Positions 36,650-48,308 of a DNA stretch of 64,000 nt are shown here, in pieces (position 1 is the first letter of the stretch; each line of letters begins with the position of its first letter). Location of the stretch: the NCBI GenBank assembly GCA_963820075.1, contig CAWFYS010000022.1, positions 1-64,000 of the forward strand. Reading direction: 5' to 3'. This stretch comes from Kumtagia sp963820075 (GTDB lineage: Bacteria > Pseudomonadota > Alphaproteobacteria > Rhizobiales > Rhizobiaceae). A model generated the notes under the pieces. The model saw only the letters and a program-made list of their open reading frames with translations. It was not told the origin of the DNA and did not search any database. The position numbers and the translations under genes were made by a program.

Positions 36650-37108
36650 TGGGTCGTCCTCCTCTGGTCGAGCAGTTCGGCGAAAACGCCCTCGTTCGAC
36701 GGGCCGAACGCGTCGAGATCGCATGGTGCGGCCGGTCAGGCGATCCTGCAGCAGCAGGTCGCCGTCGGTCATGCGCAGCAGCGTGAACGGCACCTCGCTG
36801 CCGAGGCTGCGGCTCGTGCGCTCGGCGGCGAAGCTGCGCATCGTCACCCGGATGAAACCGCCGGCGCCGGGCGCGATGCGCTCCAGTTCGGCACCGCTGC
36901 CGGCATCGTAGGCAACGACGGCGCCGTCCGGCTGGTCGATGAATTTCAGTTCGACCGACTCCACGACGGCGGCCGGATCGATCGCGACAGGCGCCTTGTC
37001 CTGACGGCCGAAAGCAACCAGCGCGATCGCGGTGGCGATCAGCGCCGCGCCGGCCAGCGCCGGCTTGCGCTGCTGGTCCCTGGGCGTCGCGCTTTTCGTG
37101 GTCATCAT
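36646..37108 (-). CDS. puhC: PuhC, photosynthetic complex assembly protein
   Basis: About 153 residues with one N-terminal membrane anchor (ALAGAALIATAIALVAFG, residues 16-33) and a periplasmic domain containing ELKFIDQPDGAVVAYDAGSG, GFIRVTMRSFAAERT and FTLLRMTDGDLLLQDRLTGR. PuhC helps reorganise LH1 around the reaction centre. A one-base insertion near 36722 shifts the last 25 codons, which then read LDAFGPSNEGVFAELL to the TGA overlapping the next ATG. Confidence 0.87.
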
Positions 37109-37117
37109 GCCGGCTCC

Positions 37118-37793
37118 CTACGCTGCCATCGTCGCGCCGGCCGGCACGGGCTCGCCCTGCTGAACGGCCTCGCCGCCGCCGCGCGCCCGGCCGCGCGTGC
37201 TGGCCGCCGTCCGCTTCGAGTGCCCGCGCCAGCACCGGCGCCACGCTCGCCACGTCGGTCAGGCAGCGCAGCAGCGGCTGCGGGTTGGTCAATGTCCACG
37301 GCCGCACGTTCGGCCACAGGACCAGCCAGGCGATGCGGTTGGGCTCGGTGACGACCAGCGCGATGCTGCCCGTCGCCGCCGGCTGCCGGCGGACGGATGC
37401 CGTATCGACCAGCGACAGCGGCAGGTTCAGCGGTCACCGGCAGGGCCAGCCCGGTGCGGATCGACGATGCGCCTGTTCGTGAGGGTGTAGATGGTGCCGC
37501 GGGCGTAGAGATAGGCGAGCATGCAGAGGATGCCGACCGCGGCGGCGCCCAGGCCGGCCGTCCAGCCGGACAGGTACGCCATGTCGGCGGGCCCGGCGCC
37601 GTCGCGCCACGCCGAGGCAAGCTGCCAGGCCAGCAGCAGGGCGAAGTAGACCGCCACCTTGCGGACATGGAAGGCCGCGACGGCCAGCGCGCGCCATTCC
37701 GGCGAGCCCTGCCAGAGCATGCGCCTCGCCCTGCGGCAGCCTCTCCGGCAGGCCGGGAACCGGCTCGAAGGCGAAGTCGTCATGGTCTTCCAT
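37118..37793 (-). CDS. puhB: PuhB, photosynthetic complex assembly protein (frame broken by indels)
   Basis: A membrane protein with a PH-like (DUF2244/bPH) fold that helps assemble the reaction centre. Joined frames give MEDHDDFAFEPVPGLPERLP, MLWQGSPEWRALAVAAFHVR, two to three helices, then the hallmark RGTIYTLTNRRIV and TEPNRIAWLVLWPNVRPW. Indels lie near 37720, 37460, 37430, 37290 and 37190. The start overlaps the puhA stop (TGATG). The stop is probably TAG 37118-37120 after PVPAGATMAA. Confidence 0.87.
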
Positions 37794-38578
37794 CAGAGCA
37801 GCGGCTCCGACCGCTTCGGCGTTGCATAGAGGTTGCCGCCGGCGAAGTAGGCGCAGATGCGGTCCTCCTCGAGGAAGGTGACCGAGTTCGGGCGACTTGA
37901 TGCGCGGCACCTGGTCGAACTGCGCGGCGAGGATCGAGCGCACCTTGACGCTGCCGCCCTTCGTGCGGTTGCCGACGATCTTGGCAAGGTTCATCGGCAC
38001 CAGCAGCGGTCCCGTGCCCGGTCCGGCATCGACTTCGAGATAGCGCACGACCTGCTCGGCACGGTCGACCCAGATGTCGGTGACCGTGCCGGCGACCTTG
38101 CCGTCCGCGCCGACGACCGTGCATGCCGCGCGGATCGGGATCGCCGCTGGCGATGCCGTAATGGGGATCGCGCGCGCGACGGCACGATCTTGTTCTTGCC
38201 GTCCCAGGTCAGGTCCGGCCGATCGGCGCGCTCGGCCCAGGCCGCGGGGCCCACGCCGTCGACCAGCGGATTGCCGGTCGGCACCAGCGGCGCACCGGGC
38301 CAGTTGCCGACGCGTCGCGCTGCGACCGGTCGTTCATCGCGACGGAAGTTCGGCGCGGTGAAGGTCTCGCCGCTGCGGACGCGGAAGGTCTTCGGCCGCG
38401 GGAAGAGCAGGCCTGCGCCGCGGTCCTTGACCTTGCCGGTCGGTCGGATTCCAGCGGATAGCCTTCGCGCCTGTCCTCCTTCCGCAGCTAGAAGATCGAG
38501 GCCGAAGAAGAAAACCCAGAAGACGTAGAGCGTGACCTGCGCCACGTCGATGTAGCCGGTGATTTCGCCCTTTCCCAT
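37793..38578 (-). CDS. puhA: Reaction centre H subunit (frame broken by indels)
   Basis: H subunit capping the L/M core on the cytoplasmic side. One N-terminal membrane helix (AQVTLYVFWVFFFGL) is followed by the cytoplasmic PRC-barrel domain: LLFPRPKTFRVRSGETFTAP, PLVPTGNPLVDGVGPAAWAE, RPDLTWDGKNKIVP, VRYLEVDAGPGTGPLLVPMN and NSVTFLEEDRICAYFAGGNL. Several indels break it. GGGAGAGG precedes ATG 38578. Confidence 0.92.
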
Positions 38579-38598
38579 AGATGCCTCTCCCTTGGTCG

Positions 38599-40044
38599 TC
38601 AGCCGGGAAACTCGGCCAGCCCGAACGTCCGTCCGGCTGTTCCGGTTCACTCACGTAGCGAACCAGCGGCCCGATTGCGACCAGCGTCGCGAAAAGCAAC
38701 GCGATCTCGATGTGGTAGACGACGCCGTAGGCGGCGTTCGGATCGGCGAAGGCCGGCCCGAGAAGGCCGCGCTCGGCCAGCGCCTGGACGATGTCGCGCA
38801 CCGCGCCGCCGATGCCCGACGGCCAGCCCCATCGCCGTCGCCTGCACCGCGCCCCAGGCGCCGAGCGCGATGCCGCTGTCGCTTTCGCCGGGCGAGGTCC
38901 ATGGCCGCCGTCAGCATGCCGACGGCGAAGAGGCCGCCGCCGAAGCCGATCAGCGCGGTGCCGACGCGGAACATGCGCGACTGAGCCGAGCGGCGCCGAG
39001 ACGATGATCAGCAGGCGAAGGCCGGCAGCCCGACGAGCGGCGCCGAGCGCGGCGATGCCGGTAGGGGTCCATGCCGGCCGCCAGGCTGCGCGCCGCGAGC
39101 GCGAAGCCGGCGATGGTGCCGCCCGCCAGCAGCGCCGTCAGCATGGTCGTCGCGCCGACGCCGAGATGCAGGATCTGGCCGCCATAGGGCTCCAGCAGCA
39201 CGTCCTGCATGGAGAAGGCGGCGGTGCCGAGCGCCACCGCGACCAGCAGCCGCCTGGCGCGCGGCGCGCCCGAGAACACCGCCCAGGCCTCGCCGAAGGC
39301 CGGCCGCGGCGCGGCTCGGGTCGGTCTTCGAGGGATTGCGGCCCTCCTGCTTCCACAGCGCGACGATGTTGAGCACCATGGTGATGACGGCTGCGCCCTG
39401 CACGACCTGGATCAGCCGCAGCTGGCTGAAATCGGCCAGCAGCGCGCCGAGAACGAACAGCGCCGCGACCACCATGCCGACCAGCAGCATCACGTAGAGC
39501 AGCGCCACGACGCGCGGCCGCGTGTCGGTCCGGCGCGAGGTCGCAGGCGAGCGCCAGGCCGGCGGTCTGGGTGGTGTGCAGGCCGGCGCCGACCAGCAGG
39601 AAGGCGAGCGCGGCGCCGATCTCGCCGGCATAGGGCGGGCCGCGCTCGCCTCGCCGGACAGCACCAGCAGCGCGAACGGCATGATGGCGAAGCCGCCGAA
39701 CTGCAGCAGCGTGCCGAACCAGATGTAGGGCACCCGCCGCCAGCCGAGGACGGAGCGGTGGGTGTCGGAGCGGAAGCCGATCAGCGCGCGCAACGGCGCG
39801 AACACGAGCGGCAGCGCGACCATGATGGCGACGAGCGATGCCGGCACGCCGAGCTCGACGATCATCACGCGGTTCAGCGTGCCGTTCAGCAGCACCATCG
39901 CCATGCCGACCGACACCTGGAACAGCGACAGGCGCAGCAGGCGCGCCAGCGGCAGCTCGTCGGTGGCCGCGTCGGCGAAGGGCAGGAACCGCGGTTCCCG
40001 ACCCGCGCCCACTGCCTGGCCAGCCTGGCGCCGCCGATGTTCAT
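38599..40044 (-). CDS. lhaA: LhaA, LH1 assembly protein of the PucC/MFS family (frame broken by indels)
   Basis: A 12-helix transporter-like protein required for LH1 assembly. Joined frames give FLPFADAATDELPLARLLRL, SLFQVSVGMAMVLLNGTLNR, VMIVELGVPASLVAIMVALP, FGTLLQFGGFAIMPFALLVL, FSMQDVLLEPYGGQILHLGV and YHIEIALLFATLVAIGPLVR. The ATG overlaps the bchM stop by 4 bases. The end is inferred at TGA 38599-38601. It lies between bchM and puhA as in other PGCs. Confidence 0.87.
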
Positions 40045-40753
40045 GGCCGGACAAGCTCCATCGCCTGCGAGGTGTAGAAGCCGTGCGACGACCCGCTCGC
40101 GTGCGGCCGGCGCGCCAGCCGAGCGCCGGCAGATCGGCGTCGAGCCGGCGCGGATCGCGTCCGGCGCGCACCGGCACGATCGACGGGCGCGCGGTCGCCG
40201 CGCGGGAAGAGCCGGCCCATCGCGTGCATGGCGGCGAGGGCCGGCGTGCGCGGCGCGAAGGTGAAGACGATCGCGACGTCGCGTGCGCGCGCGCGAGGCC
40301 GGCCAGCGCGCGCGACGCTGTCGTCGGCGCGGTAGTGGATCAGCGAATCCATCGCCACCACGGCGTCGAAGCTCGCCGAGGCCGGGTCGAGCATGTCGCC
40401 GACGGCGAAGTCGATGCGGCCCGGAGCCGATGTCGGCGGGCAGCGCTCGCGCGCGAAGCGGACGAGCGTCGGCGCGAGATCGATGCGCCAGCACGTCGGC
40501 GCCGCGCCGCGCCAGCTCGACCGCCATCGCGCCGGTGCCGCAGCCGGCGTCGAGCACGCGCGCGCCGGGCAGATCGGCCGGCAGCCAGGACGAGCAGAGT
40601 GGCGCGCATCCGGTCGCGGCCCGCGCGCACCGTCGCGCGGATGCGGCCGAGCGGCGCGTCGGAGGTCAGCCGCTTCCAGGCCTCGACCGCGGTGCGGTCG
40701 AAATAGGTCTGGAGCTCGCCGCGGCGCTGCGCGTAGGTACGAGTGTCGGGCAT
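40041..40753 (-). CDS. bchM: Mg-protoporphyrin IX methyltransferase BchM (frame broken by indels)
   Basis: SAM-dependent methylation of the C-13 propionate of Mg-protoporphyrin. The N terminus is RGELQTYFDRTAVEAWKRLT, and the SAM site in a second frame is VLDAGCGTGAMAVELARRGA, followed by DMLDPASASFDAVVAMDSLI. The C terminus FYTSQAMELVRP ends in a TGA shared with the lhaA ATG. About six indels. The start overlaps the bchL stop (TGATG). Confidence 0.9.
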
Positions 40754-41675
40754 CAGTCGAATCCCAGGAGATCGAAGATGTCGCGGTCCTTCATCGGGTC
40801 GCGCGGTCGAGCGGCTCGGTGCCGGCCCAGAGGGTCTCGGCGAGCCGCAGGTACTCGGCCTGCACGGCCTCGAGCCTCGGGCGAGGGCTCCATCTCGAAC
40901 AGCGTCGACTTCTTCAGCCGCGAGCGGCGGATCACGTCGAGGTCGGGGAAGTGGGCGATGGCGCTTCAGGCCGATCGCCGCGTTGAAGCGGTCGATCTGG
41001 TCGGTCTCGCGCGCTGCGGTTGGCGATGACGCCGCCGAGCCGCACCTTGTAGTTCTTCGACTTCGCCTGGATCGCCGCGACGATGCGGTTCATGGCGAAG
41101 ATCGAATCGAAGTCGTTGGCGGTGACGATCAGCGCGCGGTCGGCGTGCTGGAGCGGCGCCGCGAAGCCGCCGCAGACCACGTCGCCCAGCACGTCGAAGA
41201 TCACGACGTCGGTGTCCTCGAGCAGGTGATGCTCCTTGAGCAGCTTGACGGTCTGGCCGACGACGTAGCCGCCGCAGCCGGTGCCGGCGGGCGGGCCGCC
41301 GGCCTCGACGCACATGACGCCGTTGTAGCCCTCGTAGACGAAGTCCTCGGCGCGCAGCTCCTCGGCGTGGAAGTCGACCTTCTCGAGCACGTCGATCACC
41401 GTCGGGATCAGCTGTCTTGGTCAGCGTGAAGGTCGAATCGTGCTTGGGGTCGCAGCCGATCTGCAGCACGCGCTTGCCGAGCTTGGAGAAGGCGACCGAC
41501 AGGTTCGACGAGGTCGTGATCTTGCCGATGCCGCCCTTGCCGTAGACGGCGAAGACCTTGGCGGTGCTCGATCTGTGACGGTCGGGTCGAGCATGACCTG
41601 CACGCTGCCTTCGCCGTCGGCTGGCGCCTGGATCGCCTCGTCGCGCGCGACCCTCGGATGCGTGAACACGTTCAT
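40753..41675 (-). CDS. bchL: Light-independent protochlorophyllide reductase iron protein BchL (frame broken by indels)
   Basis: NifH-like ATPase of DPOR. The P-loop reads VYGKGGIGKITTSSNLSVAF: Ile stands where BchL and NifH have Ser. Other blocks are KRVLQIGCDPKHDSTFTLTK, VEAGGPPAGTGCGGYVVGQT and VIFDVLGDVVCGGFAAPLQH with the 4Fe-4S cysteines. The end reads MKDRDIFDLLGFD. Indels near 41572, 41418, 41010, 40965, 40875 and 40803 shift the frame. GGAGG precedes ATG 41675, which overlaps the bchH stop. Confidence 0.9.
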
Positions 41676-44600
41676 GCTGCATCCTCCACACCAATGCCTT
41701 CGAGCCGGTCTTCCAGCTCCTCGCCGGCCTGACGCAGCGCGTCGAGCATCGCCGCGTCCGGCGTCCAGTAGTGGCGCTCGTGCGCCTCGAGCAGGCGGTT
41801 GGCGACCTTGGCCGAGGCGGTCGGGTTGAGCGCGGCCAGCCGCTCGCGCATCTCCGGCGTCGAGCACGAAGGTCTGGGTCAGCTGCTGGTAGACCCAGGG
41901 CTGCGACCTGGCCGGTCGTCGCCGACCAGCCCATGGTGTTGGTGACGTGCGCCTCGATCTGGCGCACGCCCTCGTAGCCGTGCTTGAGCATGCCCTCGTA
42001 CCATTTCGGATTGAGCATGCGGGTGCGCGTCTCGAGCGCGACCTGCTCGCCGAGCGTGCGCACCATGCCCTCGCCGCGCGTCTGGTCGCCGATATAGACC
42101 GGCGCCGCGCCGCCCTTGGCGCGGCGCACGGCGCGGCTGATGCCGCCCAGCGTGTCGAAGTAGTGGTCGACGGTGGTGACGCCGAGCTCGACCGAATTCG
42201 AGGTTCTGGTAGGCGAGGTCGACGCTCGGCCAGCACGCTGTTCAGCAGGGCCGCCTGCTGCGCGGCGACTGCCGGTGCGGCCGTAGGCGAAGCCCTTGCG
42301 GCTGCGCGTAGGTCTCGGCCAGCTCGTCCTCGTCGTCCCAGCGCCGTTCTCGATCAGGTGGTTGACGTTCGAGCCGTAGGCGCCCTCGGCGTTGCCGAAG
42401 ACACGCAGCGCCGCGGTCTCGAGGTCGCAGCCAGTGCTCGCCTGGTAGGCCAGCGCGTGCTTGCGGACGAAGTTCTGCTCGACCGGCTCGTCGGCCGCGG
42501 CGGCCAGGAACGCGGCCTCGGCGAGCAGCTTGATCTGCAGGGGCAGCAGGTCGCGGAAGATGCCGGACAGGGTGACGACCACGTCGATCCGCGGCCGGCC
42601 GAGCTCGTCGAGCGGGATCAGGTCGGCGCCGGCGAGGCGGCCGTAGCTGTCGAAGCGCGGGCCGGGCGCCGATCAGCGCCAGCGCCTGGGCGATCGGGCC
42701 GCCCTCGGTCTTGAGGTTGTCGGTGCCCCAGAGCACGATGGCGATCGATTTCGGGCAGCGGCTGGCCGTCGGCCAGTGGCGGTCGAGCAGCCGCTGCGGC
42801 CTGGCGCGCGCCGTCCTGCGACCGCGAAGGCGCTGGGGATGCGGAAGGGGTCGAAGCCGTGCAGGTTGCGGCCGGTCGGCAGGATCGCCGGCGTGCGCAG
42901 CAGGTCGCCGCCGGGCGCCGGGCGGATGAAGCGGCCGTCGAGCGCGCGCAGGATCGCCGGCGATCTCGTGATCCTCGGCGAGCAGCCGGTCGGTCGCGGC
43001 GAGCTCGCGCAGCATCGCCAGCGTCGGCTCGTCCGCGGTCAGCCGGCAGCGGCCAGCGCGTGCTCCGGCGAGCGCCGTCGACGAGCGCCTCGACTGCGCC
43101 GCGGTCGGGCCGCAGCGCCATGCGCGGCCTCGGCGACCGCCAGCAGCATGTCGACGCGCTCGTCGGCGGACGGCGGCCTGCCGACGACATGCAGGCCGTG
43201 CGGGATCAGCGTGTATTCCAGCTCGAGCATCTGCCTGGCCGAGCGCGCCGATCCGGCGCTCGGCGTCGGCGCCCCAGGCCGGCTCGGCCGCCGCAAGGTC
43301 GAGCGCCGCGGCCTGCGCCTGGATCAGCGCCGCGAGCTCGGCGCGCTCGCGATGTCGCGTCCGGCGTCAGCCCGCGCCAGCGCTCGATCGAGGCCTTGAG
43401 GTCGAGCAGGCCGCGATAGAGGCCGGCATGGGCGACCGGCGGCGTCAGGTAGCTGATCAGCGTCGCCGCGGAGCGGCGCTTGGCGATCGTGCCCTCGGAC
43501 GGGTTGTTGGCGGCGTAGAGGTAGAGGTTGGGCAGGTCGCCGATCAGCCGGTCGGGCCAGCAGGCGGCCGACAGGCCGGACTGCTTGCCGGGCATGAACT
43601 CGAGCGCGCCGTGCGTGCCGAAGTGCAGCACCGCGTGCGGCGCCGAAGTCCTCGCGCAGCCAGCGGTAGAAGGCGGAGAAGGCGTGCGTCGGCGCGAAGC
43701 CCTTCTCGAACAGCAGCCGCATCGGGTCGCCTTCGTAGCCGAAGGCGGGCTGGATGCCGACGAAGACGTTGCCGAACTGCGCGCCGAGCACGAAGATCGA
43801 GCGCGCCGTCGCTCTGCTGCGGCCGGGCGCCGGACCCCACTGCGCCTCGATCTCGCGCAGCCAGCGCTCGCGGCGGACATGGTCGTCGGCCGGGATGCGC
43901 ACATGGACGTTGGCATGCGCGCCGAAGCGCTCGCGCGTTGCCGTCGATGATCCGCGTCGCGCAGCGTCGTCGACGGTGGCCGGGCACCTCGACCGCGTAG
44001 CCGTCGGCGCTTCAGCGCCGGCAGCGTGTCGTGCAGCGACTCGAAGACCGACGAGATAGGCGGCCGTGCCGGTGTTGCCGGCGTTGGGCGGGAAGTTGAA
44101 CAGCACGACGGCCGACCTTGCGCTCGGCGCGCTGCGGTGCGGCGCAGCGCGACCAGCTTGGCGACGCGGGCCGCCAGCATCTCGGCGCGCTCGATGCAGG
44201 GTGCATGTCGCGGTCGTCGGCGCTGAAGGTGCAGCCGCGTGCGCAGCCGGTGCAGCCTGCCGGCGTCGGAGCGGCCGCCGAACACCATCGGGCCCGGTGG
44301 CGCCGTCGAGCTCCGGGATCGCCACCATCATGGTCGACTTCGACCGGCAGCAGGCCGCGGTCGCGACGCCTCCCATTGCTCGAGCGTCTGGAACTCGACC
44401 GGGTGCGCCGGCGAGGTAGGGCACGTCGAGCCGGGCCAGCATGTCCTCGGCGGCCTTGGCGTCGTTGTAGGCCGGGCCGCCGACCAGCGAGAAGCCGGTG
44501 AGCGAGACCAGCGCGTCGACCGTCGGCCGGCCGTCGCGCAGGAAGAACTTCTCGATCGCCGGCCGCGAGTCGAGGCCGGTGGCGAAGGCCGGGATCACGC

Positions 44601-45452
44601 GCAGGCCGCGCGCCTCCAGCGCGGCGATCACGCCGTCGTAGTGCGCGGTGTTGCCGGCCAGCAGGTAGGAGCGCATGCACGAGCAGGCCGACCGTGCCGT
44701 CGCGCCGCCGCGCCGGGCAGCGCGTCGGCGCGCTCGCGCGATGCGGCCCTCGAGGCGCGGGTGGTAGACGCCGACCTCCGGATACTCGACCGGCGGCGTC
44801 GACCTTGAGCGCGCCGCGCAGCGCCCGGCGCGCGCCGTCGGCGTAGCGGTCGACCAGCAAGCGGACCATGTTGGCGACGTTCTCGTCCGAGCCGGCCAGC
44901 CAGTATTGCAGCGTCAGGAAATAGGCGCGCACGTCCTGCGCGGTGCCGGGGATGAAGCGCAGGATCTGCGGCAGCCGGCGCAGCATCTTCATCTGCTGCG
45001 CGCCGGCGCTGGCGCTGCGGCTGCCGTTGCCGCTGCCCGCAGCCGCTTCAGGAAGCGCCAGCGCGCCGCCTTGCGGCGCGTCCATGCTGAAGCGGCCGAT
45101 GCGGGTCAGCTTCATCACCTCGCCGGCCGACATGCCGCCGACCATCGCGTCGCAGCTGTTCGCGGCGCGCCTGCAGGGCCGGCAGGATCGCGCTGGAAGT
45201 GCTCCTCCAGGAACAGCATCGTCGCGATGACGATGTCGCCTCGCGCGATGTCGGCGCGGCAGCGCGTCGAGCGCCGTCCGGGTCGTCGCCCCATTCCGCG
45301 GCGGCGTGCACGCGCAGATCGACAGGCCCGGCATCTCGCGCGTCAGCGCCGGCCCGGCGCGCTCCGTGGCGCTCGCCAGATGGCTGTCCATCGTCACGAT
45401 CGACGACGCGCACGCGGCGTCGGCGGTCAGCGGCCGAAATGGGCTTTGGCAT
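41672..45452 (-). CDS. bchH: Magnesium chelatase subunit H (frame broken by many indels)
   Basis: The porphyrin-binding catalytic subunit of Mg-chelatase, about 1250 codons, normal for BchH. Blocks over three frames include SIVTMDSHLASATERAGPAL, HAAAEWGDDPD, MVGGMSAGEVMKLTRIGRFS, MLRRLPQILRFIPGTAQDVR, SYLLAGNTAHYDGVIAALEA, IFVLGAQFGNVFVGIQPAFG, HFGTHGALEFMPGKQSGLSA and GVTTVDHYFDTLGGISRAVR. The end reads LEDRLEGIGVEDAA, with the TGA in the bchL ATG. The 5' end overlaps bchB by 26 bases. Roughly thirty indels make this the most disrupted gene in the window. Confidence 0.9.
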
Positions 45453-47002
45453 CGTAGAGCGTCTCGATGGTGATGAGCGGCGACGCCCTGCTCGGCGGCG
45501 AAGCGCTCGGTGTTGCGGCGCGCCTTGCCGCGCACGAAGAACGGGATCTTGCTTCAGTTCCTTCTCGGCCTCGGCGGCCCAGCGCGCGGCCGGCACCTCG
45601 ATCGGCGAGCTGACGGCCTGCGCGGCCGGTGCATCGGCACCGCGAGCGGCGCGGCCGGCCGAGGTGCGAGGGCTGCGCGGCGTCGTGGAACTCGAAATCG
45701 TCGCGGAACATGTCCGAGCAGGTGCTCTTCGAGGCCCATCATCAGCGGATGGACCCAGGTGTCGAAGATGACGTTGGCACCCTCGAAGCCCATCTGCGGC
45801 GAGTAGCGCGCGGGGAAGTCCTGCACGTGCACCGGCGCGGAGATCACCGCGCAGGGGATGCCGCAGCCGCTTGGCGATGTGGCGCTCCATCTGCGTGCCG
45901 AGCACCAGCTCGGGCTGCAGCTCGGCGACGATGCGGCCTCGACCTCGAGGTAGTCGTCGGTGATCAGCGGCTCGACGCCGTAGTTCGGCGGCGGCCTCGC
46001 GCACCTCGCGGGCGAACTCGCGGCTGTAGGTGCCGAGGCCGCACGACCGTGAAGCCGAGCTCCTCGCGCGGCGATGCGCGCGGCGGCGACGGCGTGGGTG
46101 GCGTCGCCGAAGATGAAGACGCGCTTGCCGGTGAGGTAGGTCGAATCGACCGAGCGCGAGTACCAGGGCAGGCGCGACGGTCTCGTCGGCCGAGCACGGC
46201 GCCGGGTCGATGCCGGCGAGCCGGCGACCTCGGCGACGAAGTCGCGCGTGGCGCCGACGCCGATCGGCACGGATCGTCGTGCACGGCTGGCCGAAGGTCG
46301 CGCTCCAGCCAGTCGCGCGGCCGGCGCCGGCGATCTCGGGATAGAGCACGACGTTGAAGTCGGCCTCGCCGCAGGCGGGCGAGGTCGGCGGCGGTGGCGC
46401 CGAGCGGCGCGACGACGTTGACGTCGATGCCGAGGCGCTCGAGCAGCGTGGTGACCTCGGCGACGTCGTCGCGGTGGCGGAAGCCGAGCGCGGTCGGGCC
46501 GAGGATGTTGCAGCTTGCGCCGGCGCCGCGCGCGCGGCGCCGCAGCGCCGGCGCGGGCGGCGGCCGGCAAGGCGCGCACCAGCTGGTAGAAGGTCTCGGC
46601 CGCGCCCCAGTTCTCCTTGCTTCTGGTAGGACGGCAGCTCGAGCGCGACCACCGGGATCGGCAGGTCGAGCGCCCGGCGAGGCCGCCGGGATCGTCCTGG
46701 ATCAGCTCGGCGGTGCAGGAGGCGCCGACCAGCATCGCCTCGCGGCTGGAAGCGCTCGTAGGCCTCGCGGCCGGCGGTCTTGAACAGCTCGGCGGTGTCG
46801 CCGCCGAGGTCGCGCGCCTGGAAGGTGGTGTAGGTGACCGGCGGGCGCGTGGTCGCGGCGCTCGATCATCGTGAACAGCAGGTCGGCGTAGGTGTCGCCC
46901 TGCGGCGCGTGCAGGACGTAGTGCACGCCCTTCATGCGCGGTGGCGATGCGCATCGCGCCGACATGCGGCGGGCCTTCGTAGGTCCAGACGGTGAGCTGC
47001 AT
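45427..47002 (-). CDS. bchB: Light-independent protochlorophyllide reductase subunit BchB (frame broken by indels)
   Basis: NifK-like subunit of DPOR, about 525 codons. It starts MQLTVWTYEGPPHVGAMRIA and has AMLVGASCTAELIQDDPGGL, YLTGKRVFIFGDATH, GCGIPCAVISAPVHVQDFPA and SPQMGFEGANVIFDTWVHPL. The C terminus LYDAKAHFGR ends after the bchH start. Many one-base insertions separate these blocks. It starts 4 bases after the bchN stop. Confidence 0.88.
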
Positions 47003-47006
47003 GGCC

Positions 47007-48308
47007 TCAGGCCACCAGCCGCGCGCGGCGGTCGAGCGGCCGCGCGAACAGCTCGGCGAGGTCGCCGGCCTGCTCGTAGCCCTGGATCGGCGTGAAGACG
47101 AGCTCGATCGACCACTTGGTGGTCGAGGCCCTCGGCCTCGAGCGGATTGGCGAGGCCGAGGCCGCAGACGACGAGGTCGGGCCGCGCGGCGCGGCAGCGG
47201 TCGAGCTGCCGGTCGACGTCCTGGCCTTCGCTGAGCAGACGTGCCGGCGGCAGCAGGTCGAGCTCGCCCGCCGAGATGCTGGCGATGCAGATAGGGCGTG
47301 CCGACCTCGACCAGCTCCATGCCGAGCTCGCGGCGCAGGAAGCGCGCGAGCGGCACCTCGAGCTGCGAATCGGGGAAGAAGAAGATGCGCTTGCCGGCGA
47401 GCGTCGGCGCGGTGGCGCGCGAGCGCGCGTTCGCGCGCGCGCCCGGCCGGCGGCGCGGTGACTGCTCGAAGCGGCGCCGGGTCGACGCCGAACGCATCGG
47501 CGGCCGCCTGCAGCCAGGCGCGTGGTGCCTTCGACGCCGAGCGGGAACGGCGCGGGCAGCCGCGTGCGCGCCGCGCTCCTCGAGCGCCCGCGCGGTGTCG
47601 GCCAGGAAGGGCTGCGCCAGCAGGAAGCGCGTGTTCGGCCCGACCGGCGGCAGCGTCGTCGGCGCGGCGCGGCGGCAGGAAGCGCACCGGGCCGATGCCG
47701 AGTCGCGCGAACAGGCGGCGGAACTGGTCCTCGACCACGTCGGCCAGCGCGCCGACGACGAGCAGCGACGGCTCGGCGTCGGCGGCTCGGCCGGCAGCTC
47801 CGGCACGAGCGCGGCGAGGCAGGCGTCCTCGCCCTGCGTGAAGGTCGTCTCGATGCCGCTGCCCGAATAGTTCAGCACCCGCACCGTCGGCGCGTAGGTG
47901 CTGCGACAGCCGCTGCGGCGGCGCGCGACAGGTCGAGCTTGATCACCTCGGACGGGCAGGAGCCGACCAGGAACAGCAGCTGGATGTCGGGCCGCCGCTC
48001 GAGCAGCCGGGCGACGACGCGGTCGAGCTCGTCGTTGGCGTCGGCCAGCCCGGCGAGGTCGCGCTCGTCGATGATCGCGGTGGCGAAGCGCGGCTCGGCG
48101 AAGATCATCACGCCGGCGGCCGACTGGATCAGATGCGCGCAGGTGCGCGAGCCGACGACGAGGAAGAAGGCGTCCTGGATCTTGCGGTGCAGCCAGATGA
48201 TGCCGGTCAGGCCGCAGAACACCTCGCGCTGGCCGCGCTCGCGCAGCGACCGGGGGCCGCAGTCGGCGCGCGCCGCCGGTCGGCGAGTCGGGCTGACGGC
48301 GCGTTCAT
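47007..48308 (-). CDS. bchN: Light-independent protochlorophyllide reductase subunit BchN (frame broken by indels)
   Basis: NifD-like subunit of DPOR, about 430 codons. The N-terminal blocks are REVFCGLTGIIWLHRKIQDA, FFLVVGSRTCAHLIQSAAGV (cluster Cys residues) and LLFLVGSCPSEVIKLDLSRA; later parts lie in other frames (for example RIFFFPDSQLEVPLARFLRR-like sequence). GGAGG precedes ATG 48308, which shares four bases with the bchF stop. BchL, N and B give dark protochlorophyllide reduction; no light-dependent POR is seen. Confidence 0.88.
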
